The notes: generated by a model not told the origin, from the sequence alone. A stretch of DNA of 64,000 nucleotides from Caprella mutica (GCA_947561585.1 CANNZV010000423.1:86248-150247), one strand, 5' to 3'; positions 49,318 to 63,835 are shown, counted from the stretch's first letter. A program made the numbers and translations.

Positions 49318-51306
49318 CTTATTCTGTAGATTATTGATTTCTCAGTACAAAGAAAAAATTAGATAGGTTGCCCTGGAAGCGAAAGCTTTTCCGAGCCTAA
49401 AATCTCTTATTTAGAATACATTTCGTTTTTTTAATGAGCATATACAGTAAAACTCCTGAGTTATGAAGTTTTTTTTATGAAGCACCCGAGTAATGAAGGA
49501 CCTGAATTATGAAACGCTCCTGAGTTATGAAGTATTTTTCTTTGTTTAAATCATAGAAAACGATAATTCTTGAGGTATAACTAAACCTTTTCCAAGTCAA
49601 GTTGGCAGAATTGAAAAATGAATTGGCACAAGTGAAAGTCATATTGCAGAAGTGAAAATGAAAAATGCAAATATGAATAGCAATTACAATAAAGGAGTTA
49701 GAAAAAAACACTTCAATCCAATTGTGGGTTCTTGCAATCTTCTCCACCTGACACTACCATATAATAAGATAATACTTTATTAAAGAATAATACTCTATTA
49801 CAGGATAATACCCAATTATACGAAAATACCCAATTATAGGATAATAACCAGTAATTATTATAGGATGATATCCAATTATAGGATATCACCTATAATTGTG
49901 TATTATCCTATAATGGAAATGTAAATCAGGAAGGCAAAGATTTACTATAAAGTTTAGGTTATCAATAAATCGGTTATATTGAGTATAAACTGTGTTTTCT
50001 TCATTGTTTGAGATTTAAATGTGTATTTTTTGTTAATGATTTAAATTTAGGCATAAATGACTATTACCATGATATATATTAATTTTGTACAAACCTCTCC
50101 AGTTGGGGTATTGTGGAGCTGTGAGTCAGGCAGCACTGTTTCAGGTAGTCCCAATTTTGTAAAATTAATATTCGGGAATAATCAGTACAGAAGAGTGTTA
50201 AGACTAAAGATGGACAAAATAAGGATAAAAAAAAGACTGTGGTGGGAAGATATAAATGATAAATGACCAAATACATTCAAAATGTATATATAAATTCAGT
50301 ATAATATCCATAATAGTTATTCTTCCATCACTATAAACTTTTATTATAGGACGGAATCTTCATCAATACATACTATAAGAAATACAGTCATTAAATTATT
50401 TCTAGTAAGTTTAATTCTTCAATTAGAGTATAAATTGAATGTTATTGTAACAATATAAATTAATTACTTTGATGTTTGTTGGGAACTAGCGTTATGCTAT
50501 AAGTATAAAAGACAAATAACATTAAAGAATTGATAAGCATGGTAAAAAGAAATAAAGTCAATATAACAGTTTGGGGCTCGAAAATACCATTCACTTTTAA
50601 CTGAATATTCAACTAAATGTTGAAGCAGTCTGATTTTCCTGTAATTTTTACTCCCTCTAATAAAATTATATATACAAAAGTAGCAACCTACAAACCAAAA
50701 ATATTTACAATTTATAAATCTGATGATAAAATATAACACCATGAGGGAAATTCCCTAACTGAAGAGACCTGAGACTATAGAACAATTTTTCTTCAACCAC
50801 TCAACTATGATAAAGTAGTTGTATTTGAGCACCACAACTCTCTCATTTATCCAACACCATTTATTGAGAAGATTGGAGTCAACAAATTAGTAAAGTTAGA
50901 CAAGTTAAAATCTACTCATCAATTGAAAGAATTAAATTTAATTTATCTACTAGCATATTAGGATATTCACCATTCCACAAGAGTTAGATATTGAAATTAT
51001 AGTTTCAATTATAATTATGATATGCGTAGATAAAATAATATAATTCCATTAAATAACCAAGAAAAGCAAGCTTGTTGAGCTTTCTACTCGTTTGTAGCAA
51101 GAATCTATTATGACTGAAGTGTAGCTTTGTACCTTGCATTGTTAATGTTACCAAGTGGGACTAAAATGGTCAGGGATGAGTATTTGCATAATAAAAATGA
51201 TATCTTGATATTAAATTTGCTAATTTCTCTTCAAACTGTTGAGTATCATCATTTACTATCAATAAAATTCTTGGAAACAGCCTGTAACTTCTTAAGAGAT
51301 AGTGAG
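49318..51306. other. Duplicated region 3' of ZNF-2, no gene recognised
   Basis: Matches 20873-22882. Contains the pogo-type end fragment (49445-49560) and the degenerate aggataatacccaattat repeat (49770-49915). 50090-51240 presumably holds the zinc-finger gene's 3' flank; related sequence lies at 54230-55240 next to ZNF-3. Confidence 0.5.
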
Positions 51307-52743
51307 TTAGGTTGATTGTGTGGTTCTGTCACCAGTATGAACTCTTTGATGTCTTCTGCAATAAGATGAATCAGAGAATGCCTTATCACAATAATCACAC
51401 TTGAATGGCTTTTCACCAGTATGAATTCTCTCGTGTTTAGTGAGAGTAGATGAATCAGGGAATGCCTTATCACAATAATTACACTTGAATTGCTTTCCAC
51501 CAGTATGAATTCTCTCGTGTTGGATGAGAGTAGATGAATCAGGGAATGCCTTATCACAATAATTACACTTGAATGGCTTTTCACCGGTATGAATTCTCTC
51601 GTGCCTAATGAGAGAATATGAATCAGAGAATGACTTATTACAATGTTTGCATTTGAATGGCTTTTCACCAGTATGAATTCTCTCGTGTCTAGTGAGATGA
51701 GATGAAACAGAGAATGCCTTATCACAATGTTTGCATATGAATGGCTTTTCACCAGTATGAATTCTCTCGTGTCTAGTGAGATGAGATGAAACAGAGAATG
51801 CCTTATCACAATGTTTGCATTTGAATGGCTTTTCACCAGTATGAATTCTCTCGTGTCTAGTGAGATGAGATGAAACAGAGAATGCCTTATTACAATGTTT
51901 GCATTTGAATGGCTTTTCACCAGTATGAATTCTCTCGTGTTGAATGAGAGAAGATGAATCAGAGAATGACCTATTACAATGTTTGCATTTAAATGGCTTT
52001 TCACCAGTATGAATTCTCTCGTGTGTAATGAGATTAGATGAAACAGAAAATGCCTTATCACAATGTTTACATTTGAATGGCTTTTCACCAGTATGAATTC
52101 TCTCGTGTGTAATGAGAGTAGATGAACCAGAAAATGCCTTATCACAATGTTTGCATTTGAATGGCTTTTCACCTTTATGAATTCTCTCGTGTCTAATGAG
52201 AGAAGATGAATCAGATAATGACTTATTACAATGTTTGCATTTAAAAGGCTTTTCACCTTTATGAATTCTCTCGTGTGTAATGAGAGTAGATAAAATAGAG
52301 AATGCCTTATCACAATGTTTGCATTTGAAGTACTTTTCACTTTTTTTCGGTGTTATTTCCTTCTTGGGGCTAGTAGTACACCCAAATTTTCCACTGAAAG
52401 GTGTTTCACATTGTTCCATTTTCACTGTATCTAGAATATTTACTCTTCCTATGAGTGTTTGATTGATCTCAGAATTAGTGTCACTTTTGTCATAATCAAA
52501 ATTTTCTTGTTTGATCGTTATATCATCGTCAGAAATAACATTCTTAACATAATTAAGGTATGTAGTTTGGGGTAAAAGTTCCTCTTGATTTGCTCCCTTT
52601 ACTAGACAATCGTGATCAACACCTTGTCGAGAGAGATCCGGAACATCTGGCTTGATGTCTTTATCTATCAAGTAGGTCACATTGGATGAGTCAGCAATAA
52701 CTCCCTCTACATCTATTGAAGAACCTTCATCTATAGACTCCAT
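51307..52743 (-). CDS. 12-finger C2H2 zinc-finger protein (ZNF-2)
   Basis: 478 residues, same exon structure as ZNF-1 (ATG directly after a CAG acceptor). Residues 1-138 differ from ZNF-1 at only two sites that I can see (K for N at 28, K for E at 127). The sumoylation-type motifs IKQE and VKME are kept. All twelve fingers retain Cys2His2. Three successive fingers (6-8) carry the same contact set (V at -1, H at 3, R at 6), evidence of recent unit copying. Fingers 10-12 switch to CNYC/CDYC knuckles. Linker HTGGKQF between fingers 10 and 11 is altered. Likely a nuclear DNA-binding protein with a different target from ZNF-1. Confidence 0.9.
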   Translation of the reverse strand: MESIDEGSSIDVEGVIADSSNVTYLIDKDIKPDVPDLSRQGVDHDCLVKGANQEELLPQTTYLNYVKNVISDDDITIKQENFDYDKSDTNSEINQTLIGRVNILDTVKMEQCETPFSGKFGCTTSPKKEITPKKSEKYFKCKHCDKAFSILSTLITHERIHKGEKPFKCKHCNKSLSDSSSLIRHERIHKGEKPFKCKHCDKAFSGSSTLITHERIHTGEKPFKCKHCDKAFSVSSNLITHERIHTGEKPFKCKHCNRSFSDSSSLIQHERIHTGEKPFKCKHCNKAFSVSSHLTRHERIHTGEKPFKCKHCDKAFSVSSHLTRHERIHTGEKPFICKHCDKAFSVSSHLTRHERIHTGEKPFKCKHCNKSFSDSYSLIRHERIHTGEKPFKCNYCDKAFPDSSTLIQHERIHTGGKQFKCNYCDKAFPDSSTLTKHERIHTGEKPFKCDYCDKAFSDSSYCRRHQRVHTGDRTTQST

Positions 52744-53289
52744 CTGAAAAAATTGAATGATTACAGTTTTATCATACTGATATCAAAATAAGAATCGTTA
52801 AAATAGACTTTTGAAGAGTAGGCAGTCATGACTGTTCCTTCACTAACAAAATCACTCACCATCATTTGGTGACAATGTTCATGGAAAACCTAATCCATGA
52901 ATACAGTTACCAATGGAAGTGAATAGAATCCAATGTATAACTTTATATTAATACAGCACTGCTCTCATAATACTTCTCTCCTACTTGTTTCTATCTCTAT
53001 TTCAATCATGCAGTAATCTATTAATATATTTTATCTAGGATAATAGGAAGAATATAAATTATTAACTTTACTATGACATGTATTGACTAATATAAAATAA
53101 AATGCTTTCTTAAAAAGAGTATAATCCTATCAGTGATCAGGAAAAATTGATAATACCAATATGGTGAATGGAACTAATGTAATATTTCATGTAATATGAA
53201 TGATGAGCGCCACATGATATTTACAATCAAGTTACTAATTCATTAATTTACATCATCATTTCTATAACCCAACCGTTTGTGAATTCTTA

Positions 53290-53995
53290 ATTTAATATAA
53301 ATTTTCATTTAATATAGTGAAGTTGAATAAGGATAAGGATATTTATTGATGAATAATAAAAAAATATATACATCAAGCCCTTATATAATTTCCCTTATTT
53401 AGGAAATTTTTGGGCAAAATTAAAAATAAAATAATAATAAACCTAAACTAGAACTATACAAAAAATAATAGGACTAGAGAACATAAAAAAATATATACAT
53501 TTAAATTTATATATTCCTAGAGCAGTTATTTACATCACGTTTCTGCACTGGCATACTGATCTAGAAAATACTTCTTAAGTTTATATTTAAAGGAACTGTT
53601 CGATTGAATATTTTTCAAGTGAACAGGCAAAGAACGCCAGAGTCTAGAAGCAGAGTAGTGCACACTATGTTCCGTTAATGTCAGTCTATGGCGATTTACA
53701 ATAGGATCATGTGCATGCCTTGTTTGATAAGCTGTATTTGTAATGGTGAATTTATCTTTATTTTTGAAAAAATATATGAGTAAGAGGTAACTATGAACAT
53801 CATCTGCTTTTAAAATTCCCGTGCTATGAAAGAGAGGCTCCGCATGAGCCAGAAACTCACTGCCAGTTATAATTCTTACCGCTCTCTTTTGAAGCATTTC
53901 GAGAGTATTCAAATGTATATTATATGTCCCTCCCCATAATACATTACAATAAATCAGGTACGGGTAAAACAGACTATAATATATGTTACAGACTA
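53290..53995 (-). pseudogene. LINE 3' end (CR1/L2-type reverse transcriptase C-terminus), 5'-truncated
   Basis: Frame from about 53990 to 53535: SLFYPYLIYCNVLWGG, then LQKRAVRIITGSEF and SRLWRSLPVHLKN, the conserved C-terminal region of non-LTR reverse transcriptases, ending DQYASAET. The minus-strand 3' end has a short repeat tail (tatccttatccttattc, about 53345-53325). Truncated upstream at about 53995, as expected for target-primed insertion. Absent from the ZNF-1 locus. Confidence 0.75.
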
Positions 53996-54004
53996 TAATA
54001 TAAT

Positions 54005-54130
54005 TATTTTTAATTTCCGATAAATTCGTCTTTCGGTAAATTTGTCCATCGGCTAATCCGTATTTCGGAGAAATCAGTTTTCGGCAAACACGAATTCGAA
54101 AAATCCGGTTCGAGGAATAAGTTTTCTGAA
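54005..54130. repeat. Degenerate ~17-bp tandem repeat (TTTCGGNAAATNNGT)
   Basis: Seven or eight diverged units, for example tttcggtaaatttgtcca and tttcggagaaatcagt. Location directly upstream of the truncated LINE. Confidence 0.55.
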
Positions 54131-54219
54131 AATCAGTGTATAGACCCGCTGTAGTTACCCCCAGTCCTCTTCCAAGGAGGAGGGCACTAATGAGGAGGAA
54201 GGATGAGAATTAACTCCCA

Positions 54220-55248
54220 CCTCTCCACTTGGGGTATTGTGGAGCAAGGAGTCAGGCAGTACTGTTTCCGGCAGTACCACTTTTTAAAATGAAATATTCA
54301 GGAATAATCAATGCAGAACAGTGTCAAGACTGAAGATGGTCATACTAAGATTAAAAAAAGATTATGGTGGGAAAATAATAATCAAAAAAACATAATGTAA
54401 ATTTAATATTTTAAATGTATATAAATTTACAACTTCAGTCTAATATCTATAATATTGTTCCATCATTATAAAATATCTTTGAAGAATTTTTTTTTCATCA
54501 ATAAATAATAAAAGAAATACATTCATCAAAACAAATAGCATTAAAGAATTAATAAGCATGGTGAAAATAAATAAAGACAATAAAACAGTTAGAGGCTCCA
54601 TTCACTTGCAACGTCACTATAACGAACAGTTTGAGATAAATCACGTAGGTCTACACAAAATGAAAAAGATAATATAACAGTGTGAGGCGAAAAAAAAATC
54701 CTCTCTTCCATTCAATTGCAACTGAATATTGAAACTAACTGATTTTACTATAATATATACTTCCTCTAATAAAATTATACATACAAAAGTAGCAACATAC
54801 AAACCAAAATGTTTACAATTTATAAATCTGATAGCAAAACATGACACAGTTGGGGAAATTACCAAAATAGGGATAGCCGAGGCAACAAAACAATTAATTA
54901 CAATCAACTCATCAGTTGAAAGAGTTATATGTCAAGTTATCTATTGACATATTAATATATTTACCATTCCACAAGAGTTAGATATTGAAATTATAGTCTC
55001 TAGTATAATAATAATTATTTTGATATGTGTAAATAAAATAATATAAATTATTTTAATAACCAAGAAAAGCAAGCTCGTTGAGCTTTTGGCTTGTTTGTAG
55101 CAAGAATCTATTATGACCAAGTGGGAGTAAAATAGTCAGGACTGAGTATTTGCAGAATGAGAATGGATATCTTGCAATTAATTGCTAATTTCTCTTCAAA
55201 CTGTTGAGTATCAATATTTTACATCAATGTGCTTCTTTGAAGCAACAC
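54220..55248. other. ZNF-3 3' flank, related to ZNF-1/2 flanks
   Basis: Diverged match to 21670-22880 and 50100-51300 (ttggggtattgtggagc; ataaaattatacatacaaaa; gaaaagcaagct). No gene. Confidence 0.55.
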
Positions 55249-56291
55249 TTAACATCTTAGAGGTAATGAGTTATTTGGATTGTGTGGTTCTGTTACCAGT
55301 GTGAACTCTTTGATGTCTACTACGATTATAGGAAACAGAAAAAACCTTCTCACTAAACTCACACTTAAATGGCTTTTACCCTGTATGAACTCTTTGATGT
55401 CTTCTGCAATAAGATGAATCAGAGAATACCTTCTCACAATAATTACACTTGAATGGCTTTTCACCTGTATGAACTCTTTGATGTCTTCTGCAATGAGATG
55501 AATCAGAGAATACCTTCTCACAATAATTACACTTGAATGGCTTTTCACCTGTATGAACTCTTTGATGTCTTCTGCGATAAGATGAATCAGAGAATACCTT
55601 AACACAATAATTACACTTGAATGGCTTTTCACCTGTATGAATTCTCTCGTGTCTTATGAGACGATATGAATTGGAGAATGCCTTATCACAATACATGCAC
55701 TTGAATGGCTTTTCACCAGAGTGAATTCTCTCGTGTATATTGAGAGAAGATGAATCAAAGAATGCTTTATCACAATGCTTGCACTTGAATGGCTTTTCAC
55801 CTGTATGAATTCTCTCGTGTCTAATGAGAATAGATGAAATAAAAAATCCCATATCACAATATTTGCATTTGAAGTACTTTCCACTTTTTTTCTGAGTTAT
55901 TTCCTTCTCGGGGCTATTAGTACACCCAAATTTTCCATCAGATGGTGTTTCACATTGTTCCATATCCATTGTATCTTGATTATCCACTCTTCCTATGAGT
56001 GTTTGATTGATCTCAGTATTGGTGTCACTTTTGTCATAATCAAATTTTCTTGTTTGATTGATAAACCAACATCACAATAAAGATCTTTAACATCATTAAG
56101 GCATGTTTTCTGGTAGAGAAGTTCCCTCTTGATTTGCTTCTTTTATTTAGACGGTCATGATCAACACCTTGAAATGTGAGATTTGAAACATCTGGCTTGA
56201 TGACATCTTCTAACAAGTAGATCACATTGGATGAGTCAGCAATAACTCCCTCTACATCTGGTATTGCAGGACTTTCACCTACTGACTCCAT
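55249..56291 (-). pseudogene. ZNF-3, disabled C2H2 zinc-finger copy
   Basis: The start [20 protein letters not shown] aligns with ZNF-1 and -2 after the same CAG acceptor. A frameshift after GVDHDRL (near 56155) breaks the N-terminal domain; the original frame resumes by 56040 and continues from 55987. Six fingers with good Cys2His2 follow, the last three with SSxxRRHQRVH helices. A TAA replaces the Glu codon of the next linker (near 55378). A seventh finger after the stop has lost its second Cys (CEFSEK). Clearly older or less constrained than ZNF-1 and -2. Confidence 0.85.
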
Positions 56292-56621
56292 CTGAAAAAA
56301 TGTATGATTACAGTTTTCTCATCCTGATCTGATATCAAAATAATAATAGTTTAAACAGACTTTTGAAGAGTAGGCAGTCATGACTATTCCTTCACTAACA
56401 AAATCACTCCCCATCATTTGGTGACAATGTTCATGGAAAACCTAGTCCATGAATACAGTTACCAATGGAAGTGAATGTATAAATTTATATTAATACAGCA
56501 CTGCTCTCATAATACTTTCTCTCTTACCTGTTTCTATCTCATTTTCAATAAAGCAGTTATCTACTAATCTATTTTTCTCTGATAATAGGAAGAATAAAAA
56601 TAATTAAATTCACTATGACAT

Positions 56622-57058
56622 TGTAGCGGGTCCAGGCATTATCATAAATAGGACAGTTACTCCTACAATTATTATTCGTTCATTTTTGTTTTATTTATAA
56701 TTAATATAAGACATGTTGTATTTTCATTTATTTAATTTCAAAATAGTTTTCTCCAATGGAATTCATTGTCAATATTGAAGCTAATCATTATGTTTGTTTT
56801 ACATAATAATATTGTATATTTGTTTAAATTTAGCTTAGTAGGAATTGTATAGCGTTTAAGAGTTTATAAATAAATAATCTGGTATCTCTTATAGTTTTCA
56901 TTCTCTTTGATATGTTGCTATAAGAGATATTTGTAAGACGGTTACCACAGTCTGGGAATACACCTTGCCGTAACGGACTAACTTTGGCGTTCAAGTTTGG
57001 CACACAAGGTTACCCTTAACGGACTAATAACGGCGATGGTAACGCCTAACGTCTTACA
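56622..57058. mobile_element. Solo LTR, second copy, 437 bp
   Basis: TGTAGCGGGTCC ... GTCTTACA, flanked by ACAT (56618-56621 and 57059-57062). Same length and position relative to its zinc-finger gene as the copy at 24656, so duplicated together. Confidence 0.7.
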
Positions 57059-57062
57059 ACAT

Positions 57063-58440
57063 GAATTGAGTAATATAAAATATAATGACTTCTTAAAAGA
57101 GTATAAACGTATCAGTGATAAGGACAAATAAATGATATCAATATGGTGAATGGAACTAATGTAAAATTTCATGTAATATGAATGGTTAGCGCCACATGAC
57201 GTCTATATTCAAGTTACTAATTAATTATATTACAGCATTATTTCCATAACCCAACCAACTGTGTAGTCTAAAAATATTTAACATGATATACTTTCATCAC
57301 AATCAAAAATACTCCCGACAAATTTCTTCCTTTGGGCTTAAAATTATGAACTCTGAAGTGAAGCCGATTGTTATTGAAGTGAATTAATTATAATTCATTA
57401 CCATATTACAGCAAAATGGGAGAGAAATCAACAGAGTTCATTGGATCAATAAAAATTAGCCTATTTTGGTCTATTCATAAAAAAAATTACATGATAACTG
57501 ATATACAATTAAAATTTGCTAAGAGGTGACCTTTGGAAGAATACCTTCCAATTTTAAACAATATATTATTTGTTTATTTACTGAACAATAAATTAAAGTT
57601 TTACATTCTAAAATCTATTACTGCTTCAAATATTGCAAACACTGAAATGATAGATTATTATTATGATCAGCATGACATTTACCACATCTAATAGGCATAT
57701 TTCAGATAATTGATAGTGTCGGTGAGTTGATATCTTCTAGTCACCAAGAGGGAAAAACAAGTGGTATTCTCTAATGAATTAATTAATTCATTATCTTCTC
57801 TGTTGAAGATGTACAGACTTTGAAGGTCTCTTCCAATCTACAATATTTGATACTCTATTCCATATATCCTAGTTACTGGTTATAAAACTGCTAAGGATTT
57901 CAAGTTTGGTTATTTATATTTACTACAATATGTGATTTCAGTAGTTTCACTAGTTTGGATGGATTTGGCTCTACCATCCTTTTTTCTAAGCAGAGTGTAA
58001 ACGAGCCCACCGGTTTCAAAATTTCCCACCGACAACCCGGCGTTCCCAGAACACCTCGGCGTTATTCACAAATAACACAAAATCAGATTCTGCAAACTAG
58101 ACCTGCGTTTCTCTTCCAAACATACGAAGCAAACTCAGCAGACTTGTGCCTACAGAATCAAGTTTGTCAAATTGCTAATCACACAAACACTCATGGATGG
58201 AAGAGGAAAATGAAGAGGTGATAAATTGAATCCAACGAGCCTACCTAAAACAAAAATCTAATACCTCGTAGTTGAGGAGCATAACTCTAGCACTATCATC
58301 TAAAACTGCAAGTATAGTTTAAATAAATAATAAACATACATAGATATTATGAATGAAAAAAGACAATACATAATTCAAATTGCAATAGTTCTGAGCCCAA
58401 AGATACGCCACCCCATTCTCTTCAATTTACCCCAGATAGT
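57063..58440. other. Duplicated intergenic sequence, no gene recognised
   Basis: Matches 25097-26440, including the dispersed repeat at 58060-58330. Small indels only, for example an extra ~20 bp near 58040. Confidence 0.5.
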
Positions 58441-58441
58441 T

Positions 58442-59010
<569 letters not shown>

Positions 59011-60280
59011 GCAGGTTACCTCCCTTTGTAATCACTCGAACACGACTGAAATAACCGTCCGGTACATAAGAGAACCATACGATGAAATAACACACATGTA
59101 CCATAAAATAATAAATATCACTATCCAAATCATCACACACAGAGAATAAGAAATTCTATCAATTTATTCCTACAGAGCAATAACAAGGCTGATAGATATA
59201 TCTTAGCTTTTTCATCGCAGTTTTTCATGCTCGTCAACCTGTTCTTTGAATGGTATTAGATATTTATAGAATGATGAGTATTTTCTTTCTCGATCTTTTA
59301 CTTTAGGAAGGAGACACATATGTCATACATGTGGTTAAATAAAACCTTTAACACCTGCATAATGAAACTAGATTACGTGCACTCGGTAAAGCGCATACCT
59401 TCGCCGCCGTTTATTCGTTTTCTACCAAAATCTAATACACTGGTGTCTGGATAGTGACTAATCCTTCCACCAAGTTTCATGCAATATGGTTTTATACTTT
59501 TGAGTTACAAATGACCTTGACCTTTGAGAGAACAGCAGGGAGTTAGTTATCCTCACCAAATGCATTACATGTAACATATTTCGAATAGATTCGCTAATCC
59601 TCACTAAAAGTATATATCATTTTTAAACAATTTCTATAAACCACACAGCTTTTCCATTCCGTGGCGAATGAAAAATGTAATTGTAGAGAATTTGTTACTT
59701 TTTTCCCATGATTTATTCTGTAGAGGAATATGACACTGAGTAATAGTGAGCTTTTGGCTAGTCAACTGTAAATTAGATCACTTAGTTTAAAACAAGCTAA
59801 ATAATTCTCCAACATAAACATTATATCAGTAATTGAACAGAGCTATCAACCAATGAAAAACTTCACCTATCACAAATTCATATTAGAATGAAAATAAGAA
59901 TACTAGAATGAAAATAAAAAGATTGAAAAACTTTGATCATCAAAGTTTTAGAAGGAAGAGCATTATAAAGTAGGTAGAGGAAAAGAAGATATAATTTACA
60001 GGAAAAAGTGTAATAGATTTAGTGGATTCCTGAAACTGTACTAACTCATGAAATGAAACATATTGTAAGTTCATGTCAGCATGAATTGTGAACTTTACAT
60101 TAACTATTTCTAATTTGACATAGCCAGCCAATGTAATAAAGGATAGAATTTTTGATGAAAACTAGTTTACATGTGCCGTCAAATATGACTGCCTACTTTA
60201 GAATATCAATACTAGGGACACTGATTGTAGTTCAATTTATGTTCTAATTACTATCCCTGGTCCCACAAGAAATTACTCAC
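59011..60280. other. Flank of gene X copy 3
   Basis: Holds the empty TTAA site (59348-59351) and an RTE-like tail (59375-59555). No exon recognised. Confidence 0.5.
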
Positions 60281-62652
60281 CAGTCTCCTGAGCTTGACAT
60301 AACATGGCTTCAGTCTGTGAATTTGTTGCTGCTTTGAAGAGTCCTCCAATCTAAAAAAAATCATCTGTCGATTATTGATAATTTGAACTAAAGTTATAAT
60401 TGCATGAATATTCAGGAAATTTACAACTAGCTACCATATTCAATTAGAATTTTCAAGTTAAAGCTTAAGTAGATTCCTATTTGTGTTACGACAATCAGGT
60501 ATATTATATTACAGATAATAAAGTTTCATATCTAGAAGCTACCTGAAGAATTACTAACTAATTATTTCCCATGACTATATTTATAAACTATTCATTGGTT
60601 AATTTCCCTTCATTTTCCTCTGAATCAACTCACTCTACTCCGATTTTCCTCTCGAGTGTCACCCGTTTCTTCAAATCAGAAGAATTATCGAGATGTTCAA
60701 AAGGCTCCATCTTATCAGCATTTAATCCTCTTTCAACAGTTGCATCTGTGTCTTCATTCCCAACTATGAGACTCACTGCTACATGAAGCATAAGGCTGCA
60801 CTGCTGGTTAGACTCACCACCTTCATATCAATAAAAAAATGTAAAGCAATGCCTATGCATCATAGTAAATTTATTTTATTACTTTCATAGAGAAATTATC
60901 ACATTTCCTTCTTTTCTCTAATTTAAATAAAATCACATGCCTTGTAATTACATTCCTCTAAACATTCTTCCAAGACTTAGTAAGTTCAGCAAATTATTGA
61001 CAAAATATATTTCATAAACACTATCCTTGGTCGATGACATAATTAAAATTTGACAAACTGGAGATGGTTAAAGAGTATAGATTTCAAACAAAAAGAGTTA
61101 CAAAAAATATTTCAATTCATGTGTATTAATGACCACCCATTATAATGAGTGTTTGGGAAAATGGAAACACTTCAGGTTCAAGGAAATTTCACTCTCGGAA
61201 AATTTGGTCTCAGTTTATGTGTTATTAAAGAACAATAATAGAAAAAGTTGAAATTATGAAAACTAAAATGTGTAGTTTACCACTATATCAAATATTCTGA
61301 AATTCAATTTTTTTATATCTGTTTAAAACTTATAGTTGATATTAGATACTAACCATCAAAAGTTAGTTTGTGAAGATATTTTGCAGCATTTATGTCATCT
61401 TCAGATTCATCTTCACTGCTGCTTGCATACCAAGAGTTAATGAAGTGACTGCAACATCTCTTGTTCTCCTTCCATTTGTATCTAAAATTTAGCAACAGTA
61501 ATAAGCAACAGAATCAAAATATAAACAGGGGAACTAATTCAAAAGTGAATTTTTACACTCACGCAATCTGTAAAAGTGTTCCAGTTTTACATTTAATGGG
61601 ATCTTTGGTGAGATGTTGAATGTTTTGAACCTGTGAATTCACTCTCTCATACTCCGCTACTAGATCATCTAGCAAAAATCCAAGATCCTAGGAATAGGAG
61701 AGAAATTAATCAAATTATAAATGAAAATAACTTATAGCTAATAGCAACTATTGGTTAAATGATAAAGAGTAGATTGAAAATATCTCCGCAATAAGATTTT
61801 GATTTAAAATATCTATAAAAAAAATGAATAATGTAATTACAGATAGAAACAAATATTGTAATTTTATAGTTAAATGTTTGAGATAGATGCTTCTTAATAG
61901 TTTTTATCTCCTATTATTTGTACTAAAGAATTGTAATTCTAGAACTGATCACAAAGTATTAGCAACTTTATTATAAAATGTATGAGCAGATTAATAGCCA
62001 ATATCTGCAAGACAAACCTTCCAATGTTCCAGAGTCATCCATTTATCAGTTTCCTCATTTTCTGAGACTATGTCTGTTGTCAAAGCAGAGAGTCTTAGAG
62101 GTACAGGATGAACTTCTGTGACTAACAGACTGCCATCATCGACCTAACAAGAGAACAAATTGAACTACAGTGTTCCAGAAAAAATTGTACCCAACTATAA
62201 AATTGGTATATTTCAACAACTACGGAAGATATACTTCTCTTTTCTAACATCTAAGGAAATTTTCATGAAGTTGTAATGATTTTTGTGAGTATTATAACGA
62301 TTTTATTGATGAGTGGTGAAATTGGCTTTGCGCAAATGGTCAGAAAACGGACAATGCGTTAAATTCAAATATAAAAAAATTCTATTAGACTATAATCCTA
62401 GGGTAAAACAGGAATAAAGCTTTTGTGTATGTTTTCTACACCTACATTTTCAGAGAAGTGGAAGATGGAGTTTTTCCCAAATTAAATCAGTTACAATGAA
62501 AGTAACACACACCACCACAATATCAAAAAAAAGAATTAAAGCAATTTCTTCATAGTATAGGAAATAAAGAGGAGGAGGTCTGTTTGGAATTAAATTATAT
62601 AAAATTAATAACTCACCTTCAAAAATTCTACATATTTTCCATTGATTTTCAT
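60281..62652 (-). CDS. Gene X copy 3, function not recognised
   Basis: Exons 62652-62617 (start MKINGKYVEFLK), 62143-62018, 61687-61563, 61481-61354, 60820-60777 and 60350-60281, all GT/AG with copy 1 phases. Exon 6 is open (IGGLFKAATNSQTEAMLC). Without the copy 1 last exon no stop follows exon 6 within a recognised exon; reading through the exon 5 donor ends at TGA 60632-60630. One change, L for Q near HKLTF, against copies 1 and 2. Expression of any copy cannot be judged from sequence. Confidence 0.5.
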
Positions 62653-63284
62653 AGTTCAGAAGATATAATTATAAAATATTTAGCAGAGGCTTATTTAGTA
62701 TCTGTAGACAATTTAAGATGTAGTAATTACTAATGCAAAGGAAGAAACAATTGAAAGACAAAGTTACCATATTGGTAGCAGATACATGAAGCAAATACAA
62801 TTTTTCTCCAATTCTTCAAATATACGTATTATTATAAATGCCATTACACTGACAAATCTTCAGAAAGATGGATAGTGCGGTGTAAAATGATTCAATTATG
62901 GTATATCAACTTAAGTAATATAGCTTGTTTATATACAGTCGTGCATAGCGAACATTGATCAGCATGGAGGACACTTTTTTCGGTACATGTACTGTCAGTT
63001 GTACGAGCTTTACTTGTATAGATCTGTAACTCACTGATTTAGGATTCAGAAATGTGAAAGAAAATAATTTTGGTTGGTACACTTTTATATTAACAGACTT
63101 AAATAATATTTATTTGATTTGATCTGTACTTCTATCTACCAATTCCTTCATAAGTTTGAAATATAATTATATAATTAACTGTAGCTAAATCAAGTCACTC
63201 TAGTCTTCATTATAATTATCACATCTTCATTGTTGAAGAAATAGATTAAATGATAGACCACATGTGTACAATATTGCTAACTTT

Positions 63285-63515
63285 GAACGATTAAAGTTGA
63301 TGGGACGCTCTTAAGAGACAGCACTCAGGCCTACAAGTGGGCCCATGTGTACTAAATCCCAACATTAACCAAATCCCAGCCAGGTGACTCAAACCTGGCC
63401 AGTAACCACTCGTTCACACAGGGCATAAATCCCACTGAGTCAGTGCGGAACCCGAACGTACGACCTCACTAACGTGAGGCGAACGCTCATACCACTGTGC
63501 TACTGGTCGGCTTGA
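63285..63515 (-). repeat. tRNA-derived SINE, copy 2
   Basis: Same sequence and position relative to gene X as 41135-41345, with the A box TAGCACAGTGG and a B-box-like GTTCGGGTTCC. Confidence 0.6.
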
Positions 63516-63609
63516 ACGACTTGATTGAATGTCATATTTAATCTTAATCTATTTCATGTATATAGACTCTTGTAAAGTTATAGGTTGAAAATTAGTAGAA
63601 TTTATTTGC

Positions 63610-63835
63610 ACTATTTGGTGCACAAAAATCCACTGACATTTTCAAAAAGCTGAAGAAATCTACAAACAATATCCAATAATTTGGCTGATGATGATCTGTT
63701 GATCAACCAATATTTGACTAATTTAGCCACAAAAAATTGATGGTAACATAAGAATAAATAGCAAAAAATCCACAAACATTACTAGAAATATATTTTCAAT
63801 AATGGAAAAAAATTTACCATGAAAAATAGTCAGGA
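63610..63835 (+). mobile_element. Family A element, duplicated copy
   Basis: Matches 41440-41665 base for base except for a few changes. The block continues to the window edge. Confidence 0.55.
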
